DNA from: Irpex lacteus
Taxonomy: Eukaryota > Basidiomycota > Agaricomycetes > Polyporales > Irpicaceae
Reading direction: 5' to 3'
DNA length: 64,000 bases
Assembly: GCA_001986395.2 (NCBI GenBank)
Contig: MQVO02000003.1
Location: 2,046,001 to 2,110,000 of the forward strand
Shown here: piece after piece, positions 33,831 through 47,100 of the stretch
How the letters are laid out: the number at the start of each line of letters is the position of its first letter
How positions within the stretch are numbered: the stretch's first letter is position 1
Translations under genes and position numbers: made by a program
The notes under the pieces: generated by a model
What the model saw: the letters and a program-made list of their open reading frames with translations, nothing else
Told to the model about the DNA's origin: nothing
The model's database searches: none

Positions 33831-35127
33831 ATGGCCGCCAAGACTCCCATCCTCCTCCTCGGCCCCACTGGTACGCATGCTGCAATGTATCGTTTCTTGC
33901 GGTCCACTGACTAACTTGCTCTACAATAAAGGCTACATGGGCAGCACCGTGCTCACTCGTCTCATCAACCACCCCAAGAAGGACACCTTCGAAGTCACCG
34001 TCCTCGTTCGCTCTGAGGAGAAGGCAAAGGTCCTCGAGACGTTTGGCGTGAAGACCGTCATCGGCTCAATCAAAGACACTGCTCTTGTTGAGAAGCTGGC
34101 TGAGCAAGCCCACGTCTTGTTCAACATCGTAAGCCGTTTTTATTTACTCACACAGCGTTCATCATTCTCACCTCATTTATCCAGGCGGACTCAGACGACG
34201 GTGAGGCCACCAAGGCATTCCTTTCAGGCTTCAAGAAGAGGCACGAGAAGACCGGCGATGTCCCCATCCTGATCCACACTTCCGGAACTGGTCAATCTAC
34301 GAATTCAATATCAACTGAATGACTAAAGCTTACCGTGTTGTTTTGTCATGCGCAGGTGTCTTCATGTTCGATGCTCCTAACAACGGTCTTGTCGCTGCCG
34401 AGAAGGTCTTCAGCGACGACGACCCCAAGGACATCGACAGCTCTGTTCCTGACTCCGCTTTCCACCGCGCTGTGGACCTCATCGTCCTCAAGGCTGATGA
34501 GGAAGGTTATGTCAAGACCTACATCGTTCTTCCCAGCACTGTTTGGGGTGTTGCTTCGAACCCCATCGTCGACGCTGGCATCGCCAACCGTTTCTCCATC
34601 CAAGTACCCGGCATGATCAAGGCTGCCCTCGACCGTAAGCAAGCTGGTGTAATCGGTCAAGGCAAAGCAATCTGGACCGCCGTCAACGTCAACGAGCGTA
34701 CGTATTTCTCTCTTTATTGTCTCGTTACGCACACATTTACTAATCAACGCCTGATCTTATAGAGGCCGACTTCTACGTCAAACTCTACGACGCCATCGCC
34801 GCCAGCCCCGAGACCGTTGGACACGGCCACAACGGCTACTACTTCGGTGAGAACGGCGAGTACACCTGGTACGACCTTGCCAAGGCAATCGGCAAGTCCC
34901 TCGTCAAGCGTGGAATCAGCACCTCCGAGGAGCCCACCACCTTCTCTAAGGAAGAGCTTCCCAAGTACTTCTGGACGGAGGAGATCTCTGGTATCTGGGG
35001 AAGCAACGCTCGCGTCAAGGCTCCCCATGCCAGGTCGCTTGGATGGCAGCCTAAGCTTACCGTCCAGGACTTCTTGGCTAACGTCGACTCTGAGGTCGAG
35101 GCCCTCATCAAGGCTTCGAAGGCATAA
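33831..35127 (+). CDS. NAD(P)-dependent epimerase/dehydratase-like enzyme
   Basis: Five exons start at ATG 33831 (MAAKTPILLLGPTG). The first junction rebuilds the Rossmann dinucleotide-binding loop GPTGYMG. Introns follow FNI, SGTG and NE; each removes a stop or gap and keeps the frame. The protein is about 340 residues, a normal length for the extended SDR/NmrA-like group. It has LVRSEEKAK after strand two and LIHTSGTGVF where the catalytic segment should lie, but no clear YxxxK, so it may be an atypical or NmrA-like member rather than an active sugar epimerase. Codon usage is strongly C-ending (for example GTC, CTC, AAG), and with the TATA box this suggests high expression. Substrate unknown. 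Confidence 0.85.
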
Positions 35128-35855
35128 GGTGTGGGTGTGCTGGGAACTGCTAGTGGTAAAAGGGAATAAATGATAGACTGTGCCGGATATGTATTAATAC
35201 GGAGTTTGGATCATCTGGAATTGCATCGCATAGATTCATCGCAGTGGATTGGAGCTGTTCGTTCGATACAAGCTCTTTAGAATGCCAAGAGTAAAATTAG
35301 GGCTGAGGCCATCCGCGATGAAGTACCACATTGAGTCTACACTGCCTGGTCTGCTATTGGAAACTTCAACTACTGATATAGTAATCAGTCTAGAATACCA
35401 CTCTGAGAGTTGGCTACGGCGATGACTATTCTGAGCATGACTTAAAGGGAACGACACGATGGACGTCAAGATCTGCGAGAGTCGTCGCCGCTTCTTCATC
35501 TTCCATCTTAGATACGAAGCCCTGCACTGATTCATTAGATGAGAAGCTGTTATACTGATAAAGCTACCAGTGTAGCGGGATATCGTCATAAAAGCCTACA
35601 GGCCACACACGTACACGGTTTTCGCAGCTGTTCAACCAACTTGAAGAAGATGGTATATGGAAATAGATGCGCTATTCGTACAGTACAGGGTAGAGAAACC
35701 GAGCCAATACGGGGACACAGCAGAGAGATAGAAGATGCGCAAAAAGGAAAAAAGGATAGAGAAGGGTATCGGAAGAAACGGAAATCACAATTCCAAGAAA
35801 GGGAAGGCGCAGTAGGACTCCCCGTCACAGTCGTAGCAGACACAACAGAGGGAAC
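35128..35855. other. Convergent intergenic spacer
   Basis: This lies between the dehydratase-like gene (plus) and the first Cys-rich membrane protein (minus). No gene is supported; it presumably holds 3' UTRs. Confidence 0.45.
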
Positions 35856-37373
35856 TTAGAACTCAGTCGGTTGATATCCCCCACCCGTCTGTTGCTGAGG
35901 CTGCTGGTGATGTTGGTGTTGGGCAGGCGGAACATACCCACTCGACACCTCCGGCACATACCCGCTCGACACCTCAGGAACATAGCTACTCGACACCTCC
36001 GGCACGCTCGACAGTGGTCTGTTCTGGTTCGACGACAACGGAGTGTTGTACGAAGTAGGGGACGTCTGACCCGAGGGTGCGTAAGTCTGCGTTGAGGGCG
36101 GGGAGTAGAGGAGCGCGTCCGGGAAGGTCGACGGGTCGTCGGGATTCTAAGTGTCACGTCTGCGGTCAGGTCAAAGAATGGGAAACAGGAAATCAGTGCA
36201 CTCACGTAAGGTCTCAATGTGCTTGGCGGGGGACTCGCGAGTAACGCCTGCTGCTGCTGATATTGTTGCTGTTCGGGTGATGCGCCACTGTACGACAAGA
36301 GAGGCTGTTGTTGTAACTGCTGCACGCCATCTACAGCCGACAACGGCAATGGCGAATGGATGTACCCCGGCTTCTCGATGTCAGGCGTACTTTGCGGTAC
36401 CGGTGTTCCACCATTGTCGAAAGTGACGACGCCAGCCGCCGGTGTGTTCTCCTTGCGTTGGTTCCGTCTGCGCAGCCAAAACCATATACCCAGTCCAACG
36501 ATAGCGAGGCCTCCAAGCCCGCCTACGACGCCTCCTACCACCGGTCCAACGATGCTCTTCTTGTGGGTGGAGGTGCTGCCACTGCCACTGCTGCTGGAGG
36601 AGGAGGACGTGGCGTCGGGCTTGTGTTCGTTGGCAAGGGAGAGGGCGGCTGTGACGTTGAAGTCGTTGTCGGAGGTCACGTCGAGGTAGGCCCATTGGGG
36701 AACAGAAACCGCTGAGGGAATGTCATCGGGAAACCTGTGTGTCATTGAGCTCGATTGACAAGGGCGAACATGATAGTGGAACGTACTTCGTGACAAAGAC
36801 AGTAGGGCAGTTTGCCTCCCATAGCTTCCAACTATTTACATGAACACGCGTTAATGCTGAAGCCTGAGATATTGACAGGGAAGAGGTGGTGAAAAGACGT
36901 ACGTCGTAAAGCCTTGATCTTGACATGCTCCGCAGGCGGCTAAAAGCGAATACAACACCGTATTACAATTGCAGTCGGTTGGCGAGAGGAGTCCAGTGGA
37001 GGGAGGGGCGTAGTAATCTGTTATGCCAGCAAGCTGTTCCAAAGGCAGCACAGTGGACGCTATTCCATACGGCCGTCGTCAGTTGCTGGCGCGCGCGTCT
37101 GAACATATACTGGTGGACGCGTACCTGCCGGGACACTCAAACATTGCCCGTTGAGGTAGGCTGCGACGAGACATGGTGACTGGCCCTTCTCATTGTCCAT
37201 CTAGATTCGTTTGCCATATGAGTCAGTAGATCGGTTGGATATCGAGCGAAAATGACGCGTACCCAGCTGTATTGCGACCCGCATGTCGCAGTTGTCGACT
37301 GAGCGAAGGTGTGCCAGGGCGCACGAGCGAGCAGCCCAGCAGCGAGAACGACGGCGGTTCTTCGAGTCTGCAT
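35856..37373 (-). CDS. Cys-rich type I membrane protein (paralogue 1)
   Basis: ATG 37373 begins a signal peptide (MQTRRTAVVLAAGLLA...TFAQ). Seven short exons give a compact ectodomain with the pattern GQSPCLVAAYLNGQC, then DCNCNTVLYSLLAACGACQ, then WEANCPTVFVTKFP and VPQWAYLDVT. That is an eight- or nine-cysteine module common in mushroom surface proteins. A Ser/Gly/Thr linker leads to one transmembrane helix starting GPVVGGVVGGLGG and ending at RRRNQRK. The cytoplasmic tail is Gln/Pro/Ser-rich, carries YNPDDPSTFP split by an intron (exon start near 36146), and ends in four VPEVSS[SG]Y units and a His/Gln stretch. The neighbour at 38490-39815 has the same architecture. Ligand and partner are unknown. 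Confidence 0.85.
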
Positions 37374-38489
37374 GCTTGGAGGTGGACAGCAAGAGAAAGA
37401 CGGGAGGCAGACGCGTCGTTGTCGAGGAGGACAAGCAGAAAGATCCCACGTCTGACAAGCCTCTTAACCAGCTCTTAGCGGTGCCACTTCCGGGGAAAGG
37501 GGGGCATATAGGCTATACACTGTAAGCGTCTCTCCGTAAGCTTATGGTTGTAGGAGCTGATGCGGTGTACTTACTCATGTTATCATGTACTATATTCGAG
37601 TGATGGCAGATGGCAAAGGAGGGCGATGCGCTGAGCTGTGTGCCGTAGGTTGGCGTGCCTGATCTGTTAGATTAATCGTCTGTCAAAAGACCTTGTCCTG
37701 TGGGAAACCGACGATCCTCTCCAAGCCCGAGGTCATCGCAAAATGATGATAAAGCTCGTAAGTACACCTACTTCACTCCTACCTCCTCAGTGGCAGAGCT
37801 GTGCAATCTCGGATTCCTCAATTTCCTGTGTAAACACGACCAGGACATTGTACCCGTATGTACGTCCCCGCGTGTGCACCGAAACTCTTATTGGACGATC
37901 ATAAGTCCCAGCCTGGCGGCTCGGGGCGGGCACGTTGGTTCTTGTCTTTGTCTTTTCGGGGGCACGGTGCAATCCATATCTGGGCTAAACTGCCACCCAA
38001 TGCCGCCCTAACGACCCTGTCAAACACCGTCAGCGGACTGGATAAAGATCGAGACTAGTGGTATAAATACTCTACCGACCACCGTGGAGTGTCTTAGCAC
38101 GTTGACTGACCTTGCGAAGAGGGTGTTGAACTCGCTGGCCAGCCATTCTCCTGAACTCACGGCGTCGTGTTAGTCTGTTCAACTTGAAGTTCAAGCTAGG
38201 CGTGTTCGTGATCATGGCGGTTGGCGTGAACGACGGAGCGCTCGTGTCAATGTGACCAACCGCCCGACGTTAATTAAGGTACGGCGTCCGGACCGTGTGC
38301 ATTGCACCATCGACACGAACTTCAAGGTATAGAAAGTGTCGTAGTATGATATAGCAAATCCAAGTAATAAAATAAATGGGCATGAGGAACAGACAATTGT
38401 AGCTCCCAAGTTAAACATCTCACGTCGTGCCAAACTCTCCAACTATCGTCGAAAAAATAAAGGGAACATTAAACATCTTTCATGCGTAC
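37374..38489. other. Intergenic region between two membrane-protein paralogues
   Basis: It contains upstream sequence of paralogue 1 and a TATAAATA at 38062-38069 (plus) that is not followed by a recognisable gene. Short open frames lack domains. Confidence 0.45.
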
Positions 38490-39815
38490 TCAAACCTCCG
38501 CAACACCGGTATACCTTCCAGGCTGATGCTGGTACGGCTGCGGCGAAAACGGTGTCTGGTTTGATTGCGGACCACCAGTGTACTGACTCGGCGCATATCC
38601 ACTTCCACTCCCAGGACCACCAGCACCAGGGAACGTCGATGGATCGTCGGGGTTGTACAACGGCCCAGTAGCAGTCGACGGGCTCAGTGGTGCAGGCGCA
38701 GGAGAGTACGACTGGGGAGGGACACTGGCATACCCGCCCTGTGGCTGATACATCTGAGGTTGCTGGCCAGAGGGCGGGAAAGGTGAATCCTGGGGTGCGA
38801 ATGCAGGATCTGAGCCAGCGAGAGGTGTAGTGCCTCCTTGCGCCGCGGCGGCAGCGGAGGACTTGCGACGGTGTCTTATAACGAGGAAGGCGATGATACC
38901 TCCCAGGATAGCTGCTCCTCCTACACCACCGACCACACCTCCGACGATTGGGCCTACGTTGCTCTTATGTCCCGAGCCCGAGTTTGAGCTGGAAGAGCCT
39001 TCGGAAGGAGCATTGTTTGATGCTGACGCGGAACCGGTGGCTGAGAATGAGATCGACGTGGCTGGGGCGGCTGCTGGGGAGGACTCAGCGGGGTCAGACA
39101 CTGAGAGAGCTTTGGCGGCGGTTGCGTTGAAGGTGTCGGGTGTGACGACGTCGATGAAGGCCCAGGCGGGGATGCTCGTGCCAGGAGGAACGTTTACAGG
39201 CCAACTAGTAGAACCACGTAATCAGTAACTGCAGTTAGAACAAGAGCATGTCGCGAGACGTACACCCCGGTATACACGGTACTACAGTTGGTCTCCCAGG
39301 CACTCCATCTATTCAAACCAGTCAGTCGGCGATCTTGAGTATCATATATCATGATCAAGAATTCCACGTACGGGAGGACTTCACGGCTCTGGCAATCCGC
39401 GCACGCGGCGAGCACGGAGTAGAAGACGGTGCTGCACTGACATGGCGTGGCAATTGCAGCAGAGGGCGGACGATAATGGAAACCGGTAGGCAGCGAGAAC
39501 ACATACGCGTCTACATTCAAGGAAAACAAACACGGAGTCAATAACGCGACCAACACCTCAGTGCACGTAACGCACCCTGTGGATCGGAGAGACACGCTCC
39601 GTTCAAGTACGCCGCCTGAAGACACGGAGATTGTCCTCTCGAGTTCGTCGCCTGCCCATTGAAGGAATCGTCAGTCGCGTTCCCAATCCACACAAACAGG
39701 GCTTCTGACTCACCCAACTGAAACTGGCGGCACACGTCGCGTTCGTGCCTTGCGCGTTGGCACCATACGCCTGGAAGGCAACCACGGCCAAAGCAGCAGC
39801 GAAAAGCGTCGACAT
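38490..39815 (-). CDS. Cys-rich type I membrane protein (paralogue 2)
   Basis: ATG 39815 (MSTLFAAALAVVAF) opens a signal peptide; ATG 39827 is a possible earlier start. Exons join to NSRGQSPCLQAAYLNGAC, then TPCQCSTVFYSVLAACADCQ, then SAWETNCSTVYTG and PPGTSIPAWAFIDV, matching paralogue 1 position for position. The intron before WPVNVPP needs the GTACGT donor to keep the frame. After a Ser/Ala linker comes a helix starting GPIVGGVVGGVGG, ending VIRHRRK. The tail (about 115 residues, Pro/Gln/Ser-rich) contains YNPDDPSTFP, identical to paralogue 1, and ends GRYTGVAEV. The single-pass topology is clear; a sensor or receptor-like role is only inferred. Confidence 0.85.
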
Positions 39816-40667
39816 GTTGGCTCGCAAGCTACTTGAGCAGTGACAATGCCAGGCAGGAAGAGCGGGAAGGGGAGCCAGGCATGTTTCGTGTTTCCAGTTT
39901 TTTACATATGCCAGGAGGCGTCTAAGCTAAGGCCCCCCATCAAATGGATGGCAGTGTCGTGGGCGTGGCTTGTCAGAGCCGAACTTGGCATGGTACGGCT
40001 GTGATGATTATATCGCTGTTTGTCGAGCTTTTGACGTGTGTTAGTGCGGCGATCGGGCGGTGCAGTGAGTTTTTATTGCACTGACCGTGTTGATTGTTAG
40101 TTATGGGGAGGCACTGTTCTGTAGCCTCGTTATAAGTCTGTGTCAAACGATTTAGTAGCTTGCGAGATCATCTGTTGTGTCAAGGCTGTTCCTGTGAGGA
40201 AAGGTTAGTGAAGTTCAGTAAAGAGTTGAATTCGCACTGATTTGATCGCTTCAGGTTCCGGAGACTACGGCATGGGCGCTGTTCCCAGCCGGACGATCTC
40301 CCGAGGGATCTACAGTGTAAGTAGATGAAGTTTATCTTGGCTCACCCAACTGACAGAGATAACCACTGCAGTCATGTACAGTAGATCATTTTGCAGTTAG
40401 CAGTTGCAACGTACGAGTAGAGCACGGCCTGCTAGCGTCCTTGAAGCTCCAGAGCGCATCATGTCTAAAGATATCCTATGGGCGCATCAGTCGGCCCTGA
40501 AGCCATCCGTCAGCGAGTCCGACTCGGACTACTTCATTCAGCTCGGCAGCATCCAGACAAATAAACTCACCAGTCAAAGTCATCCACCACAACTTCTGGC
40601 ACATCTCCTGATCATGGGACGCGTTGTCTGAGAGTCTAGAGTCAAGGAACACTTTGCAATTGAACGC
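39816..40667. other. Divergent intergenic region
   Basis: Upstream region of paralogue 2 (minus) and of the prolyl aminopeptidase (plus). No additional gene is seen. Confidence 0.45.
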
Positions 40668-42744
<2,077 letters not shown>

Positions 42745-43272
42745 GCGTCTGTGGGCTTCTATCAAAATGTGTAGGAGGTGAGGTTGACGGAGAACGAAGA
42801 TGAACCGAAATTAAGCTCGGGGTGCTGTACAGTAGCACAAGACTGATGTTCATGTATTGGTTATGGCCATGGCCGCATTGTTTTGGGGGCCCAAGCAGTT
42901 GTTACTTGCGAGGAAATAGTTGTGGTCGAGTTGGCCTGGAACAAACAGAGCCAAACATTGAGACGCGGGCCACGCGAAATTCGAGTTGATATTGAACGCG
43001 GTCCTCGCATGCGACCTCGAACTCTCTCTCCTCTCTCCTTCCACCACCACGCATCCCCCACGAGGCATACTCGCTTTCTCATCTCCGTTGTAAGCTGTGG
43101 ATGAACCACAATAATCAACATTCAGCACACTCCTGATACACGCAATCAACCTCTGTCCTCGGCCGCGAACCCATCAGTTCTCAACCACACCCTCGACGCG
43201 TTTCTTCATATCTCAACCACGCACCCCGGACGGCTGTGACTACCCCAGAAATCTGTCGACAACGAGGATTAC
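42745..43272. other. Intergenic region upstream of the SUN gene
   Basis: It carries the 3' UTR of the aminopeptidase and the promoter of the SUN-domain gene, with CT-rich stretches near 43020-43060. No gene is supported. Confidence 0.5.
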
Positions 43273-46200
43273 ATGTCCTTCGCGAGCACACCGTTAGGCC
43301 AAGGTAGACGTCTCGATCACCACACGTTTCTCAGGAAGACAGCGTCTACGAGTGCTGCAGTCACCGCGAGCAGCTCAACTCAGTTACACGCGACGAACGC
43401 AAGACACTCTCAACGAACAAACTTAAGCAGGGGCCCAGTCTCTTATTCTTACGGGTACGTCTTCTTTCCCCTCGCATCATGGCGTCTACCCTCGCGTCCG
43501 TTGTCTTATATCATACTAGAGGATCTACAGTTTCTCCCCCACGATCACCACCTAAAGAAAGGTCGAATACGGCCGCAGAGCAATCAGAGCAGGTCGACGA
43601 GCAACCCGCGTTAGTTCGTTTCGCGCGACTAAAGCAGCAAGAACAAGCACAACAACAGGCCGGCCAAGGTCAACACGTCGTTGGCCCCCGTCTCATCAAC
43701 ACACCGCCCAATCCTTCTAGGTGGGCAGTCAAGGATACATCAGTAAACATCGCGAGCGCGTTCCATCAGGCGGCCAGTTTCGTCGTCCCTGCGTACGATA
43801 CCAGCACCAGCAGCAACGGTTCCAGCATTAGCACCATCATGAACCCCAACGATTCTTGGGCGTCGAACACACAGCGCAAGTCGACGCTACCTAGAAGTAC
43901 TTCTGTGGAGTATGAGAAAGAGCAGCAGCAGGCTATGGCCCGTCGACTTGGTAACCCAGTACCGCGGAGCAACATCTCGCGTCCTCCGTCGCGGATCTCT
44001 AGGGCACCATCTGCACGACAAGTGCCTGACACGGAAGTAGAGGGTGAAGGAGAGAGTGCATCGGCAAAGGGAAAGACTCCGTTTGAGCAGGTTATAGACA
44101 TGTCGAAGAAGCTCACCTCGATTGCACCTACCACGTTCTTCTTGAGGAGACAGTCGGAGGAGCCAGAGGCCAGACGGGCAGCAGCACCTCCACCACCACA
44201 GGACCAGTCGACAAGCTACGATTACTCGGCTGAGGAGCGCGAGTTCCAGTCGTCTCTACAGGACAAGAGCAACTCGATGGATCAGAGTGGTCCTAGCGCG
44301 CGGAAGCGGAATCAGCGTATTTCAGAAGACCACAAGGCATACAAGCCGAATTTGTCAGATTTTGAGGAGTCCGATGAAGAGTTTGAAGCAGACGGAAAGA
44401 AGTCGAGGAGGAAGAAGGCGAAGAAGGGAGCTGTGGCCGGCACGTTGACGTCTTTGCCTGTGCTTGGTTACGATAAGAGACGGAAGGGAAGGAGAGGGGG
44501 AAGAGAGAATGGAGTGGCAGAGGACGGTCAGAGCGATGACGAAGTTCAAGAAGTTAGTCAGACAGCTGTGGCCGCAGAGGTGAGTAACAATGTTTCTGGC
44601 CAGTGGTGTGATCTAACATAGCATATAGCGTGCTGCAAGAGATGCTGCACCCCCTGTCCGTGCTCTCTCAGTACCAAGAGCGTCTGTTGCGCCATCATCG
44701 CGATTGTCGGTGCCGCGAAGCTCTGTACCACCAGAACCACAATACGATTCTAGAGGGCTGAATGGTTCTGCGGACGCTGAACCCGGACTGCATTCGATAC
44801 CGGAGATAGACGAACTCTCACTAGACGAGGCGGATACCAGCGTTGAAGCTTTATCGCAACGGTCGTTCTCTGTTGGGGCCACCCTCGGCCGAGGTGTCCA
44901 CTGGATATCTTCGTTGTTCTCCGCACTTGCAAGAGGCATCTGGGCAGCGATCATTTATCTGCCCTTACTCGTCCTGCGCACCATTGGTCTCCTCATCGAC
45001 AACCTCATCCTCAAACCGGTCCAGAGACTCAGCTTTGCGCCACTATACCGCCTCATTCCCTGGCTGGTCGGTGCTTTGGGCATCTACGCTGCATACAACG
45101 GGTACCTCTCAGCTCTTCTTCCTTCGCGATCTCCATCAGCTCCTGCATACACACCACCCTCTACAAATGCGCCTCTCGACTTCTCCGAATTCTCTGAGCG
45201 TTTCCTGAAAGTTGAAAGTGCTCTTTCCGCCCTTTCGCTCGATGCTGCGCTCAGTCGTACGCAGATCGACGGAGATTCCAAGAAGCTGGAACTCCTAAAT
45301 AGCAAGATCAGCACCCTCGAGAACCGTTTGGCGGAGGACAGCTCAAACCATGCAGCACTCGAGAGCACTCTTCAGTCTTCTTTGAGCCAGGCCATCCGGG
45401 GCTTCAAGCAGGAGCTGGCTGTGCTGCATGCTCAATGGGAAGAGCGAGAGCGACAGGCGAAACGACAGGGTGACGTTGCCAACGACAAAGAAGCGCGGGC
45501 ATGGCTCAAGTCCTTGGAGAAGCGCGTCGACTCGATGGAGGGTGATGTCACCGAGCTGGGCAAGAGCACGAAGACCGATGTTCCCAGTGGTGCGGTGCCT
45601 GCGTGGGCCAAGGATTTGGCGGCGGGCAAGACAGCTGTGACTATCAAATCTGCCGACGGCAAGGACGTATCCGGCCTCATTGAGAAGCTCGTCGAGTCTG
45701 CTGTTGTCAAGGCCTCGAGGGATGGGATCGGACGACCGGACTACGCTATGTACTCTGCTGGAGGCGGTATTATACCTTCGCTCACAAGTCCCACCTACGA
45801 GATCAGGCCCGATGGCTTTGCTGGTCGGGTTCTTGGCATGTTCACAGGGCAAGGCAACGTCATTGGTCGTCCACCTGTTACTATTCTGCACCACGAGAAC
45901 CACGACGGACACTGCTGGCCATTCGCTGGCTCGCAAGGACAAGTTGGCGTGATGTTGGCTTTCCCCACTCGTATTACGGACGTCACCATCGATCACGTCT
46001 CGAAGGACATGGGCACCAACTTGCGCTCTGCACCGCGTCATATGGAAGTTTGGGGACTGGTTGAGGGAGAGGAGAATCTGGCGAAGTATAAGGCGTGGAC
46101 CGCGCAGCGTGAGGAGTCTCGGGCCATGGCGCAGGAACGAGGGGAGGAGGTTGAAGAGATCGAGGCTCCTGAGTCGCTCCCCAGAGGAACGCCGTTCATG

Positions 46201-46419
46201 CGTATCGCTAAGTTCACTTACAACGTGCACGCGAACAAGGAGATCCAGACGTTCCCTGTCTCCCAGGAAGTCAAGGATCTCGACATGGACTTCGGCGTTG
46301 TCGTTCTCGCTGTCAAGAGCAACTGGGGTCGCGAAGAGCTTACCTGTCTGTACCGCTTCCGGGTTCACGGCGAGCCCTTGGGCGGCGCACCTGAGCCTCT
46401 TCCAGAAGACTCAATTTAA
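43273..46419 (+). CDS. SUN-domain protein (Sad1/UNC-84-like)
   Basis: Three exons run from ATG 43273; introns are at about 43452-43509 and 44581-44629. Residues 1-430 are a Ser/Arg/Gln-rich nucleoplasmic region with basic clusters (KKSRRKKAKK, KRRKGRRGG) that can act as nuclear localisation signals. Two hydrophobic segments follow (IWAAIIYLPLLVLRTIGLLI and LIPWLVGALGIYAAY). A coiled coil (LLNSKISTLENRL) precedes a C-terminal SUN domain with DYAMYSAGGGIIPSLTS, HCWPFAGSQGQVGVML, DVTIDHV and AVKSNWG. SUN proteins span the inner nuclear membrane and bind KASH partners in the perinuclear space to form the LINC complex, anchoring the spindle pole body in fungi. Length and domain order suit a Sad1 orthologue. 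Confidence 0.92.
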
Positions 46420-47100
46420 GAGCTGGGCACAGCACAAGCACAACCTCATTTGCGATACCATCGACGACTGCTCACTAATACCCCTTCTCATTGGGATCAC
46501 GCCCTTACGACTTCTCATACGATACGGTTTCACGTCTCTTTTATTCACTTTTTATACCTTCACCTTCGCATCGCTCGTCTTATCTCCCCATTCCGTTTCC
46601 TCTTCGTGCTTGCTGACTGCTCCAGTTCACACCGAACGCTGTCCACACCAATGTCGCATCGTCCCCCGCATTTGCAACTCACTTCACCGCTCGTGTTTAC
46701 TCTTTTTGAATCGCTGTGCACATGCTTTGGACCCGTAGTCACGCACGCATGCAAATCTGTCTGCCTGTTTGCTGTTTTGTACCCGTACGTAGGAAGTGAA
46801 AGAAGTTTCTCCAGCTGTTAGTGTATTTCTTCAACGTTACTAGATTGGAACCGAATAATTATTCGTGGCTCTTTCTGAAACTCATACACGGGTCCGATTG
46901 CGTTTGTGTGAAGATAGCTGTGGCTAACTAAGTGATAGTAAGTACATGTAGCGATGTTCATCGTCGTTCAAGATATCCGTCAATAAATAAGGGTAATGAT
47001 ACGTCGGAAGAAGCCCTATAAAGCAATACATATAATGAGCCGTCATCTACAGGTTATTCCTGTCACCGAAGTGGATGTCTCTACTGTTTGGAAGTATTAA
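46420..47100. other. Convergent intergenic spacer
   Basis: This lies between the SUN gene (plus) and the C2 gene (minus). A plus frame continues past 46419 in another phase without a start or domain and is treated as noise. Confidence 0.5.

Noticed and set aside
37700..38011. 103-codon plus-strand frame
   Set aside because: Begins with a non-ATG codon, has no motif and sits in a gene-free stretch.
45343..46368. 341-codon minus-strand frame
   Set aside because: Lies opposite the SUN-domain exon, whose plus-strand product has clear motifs.
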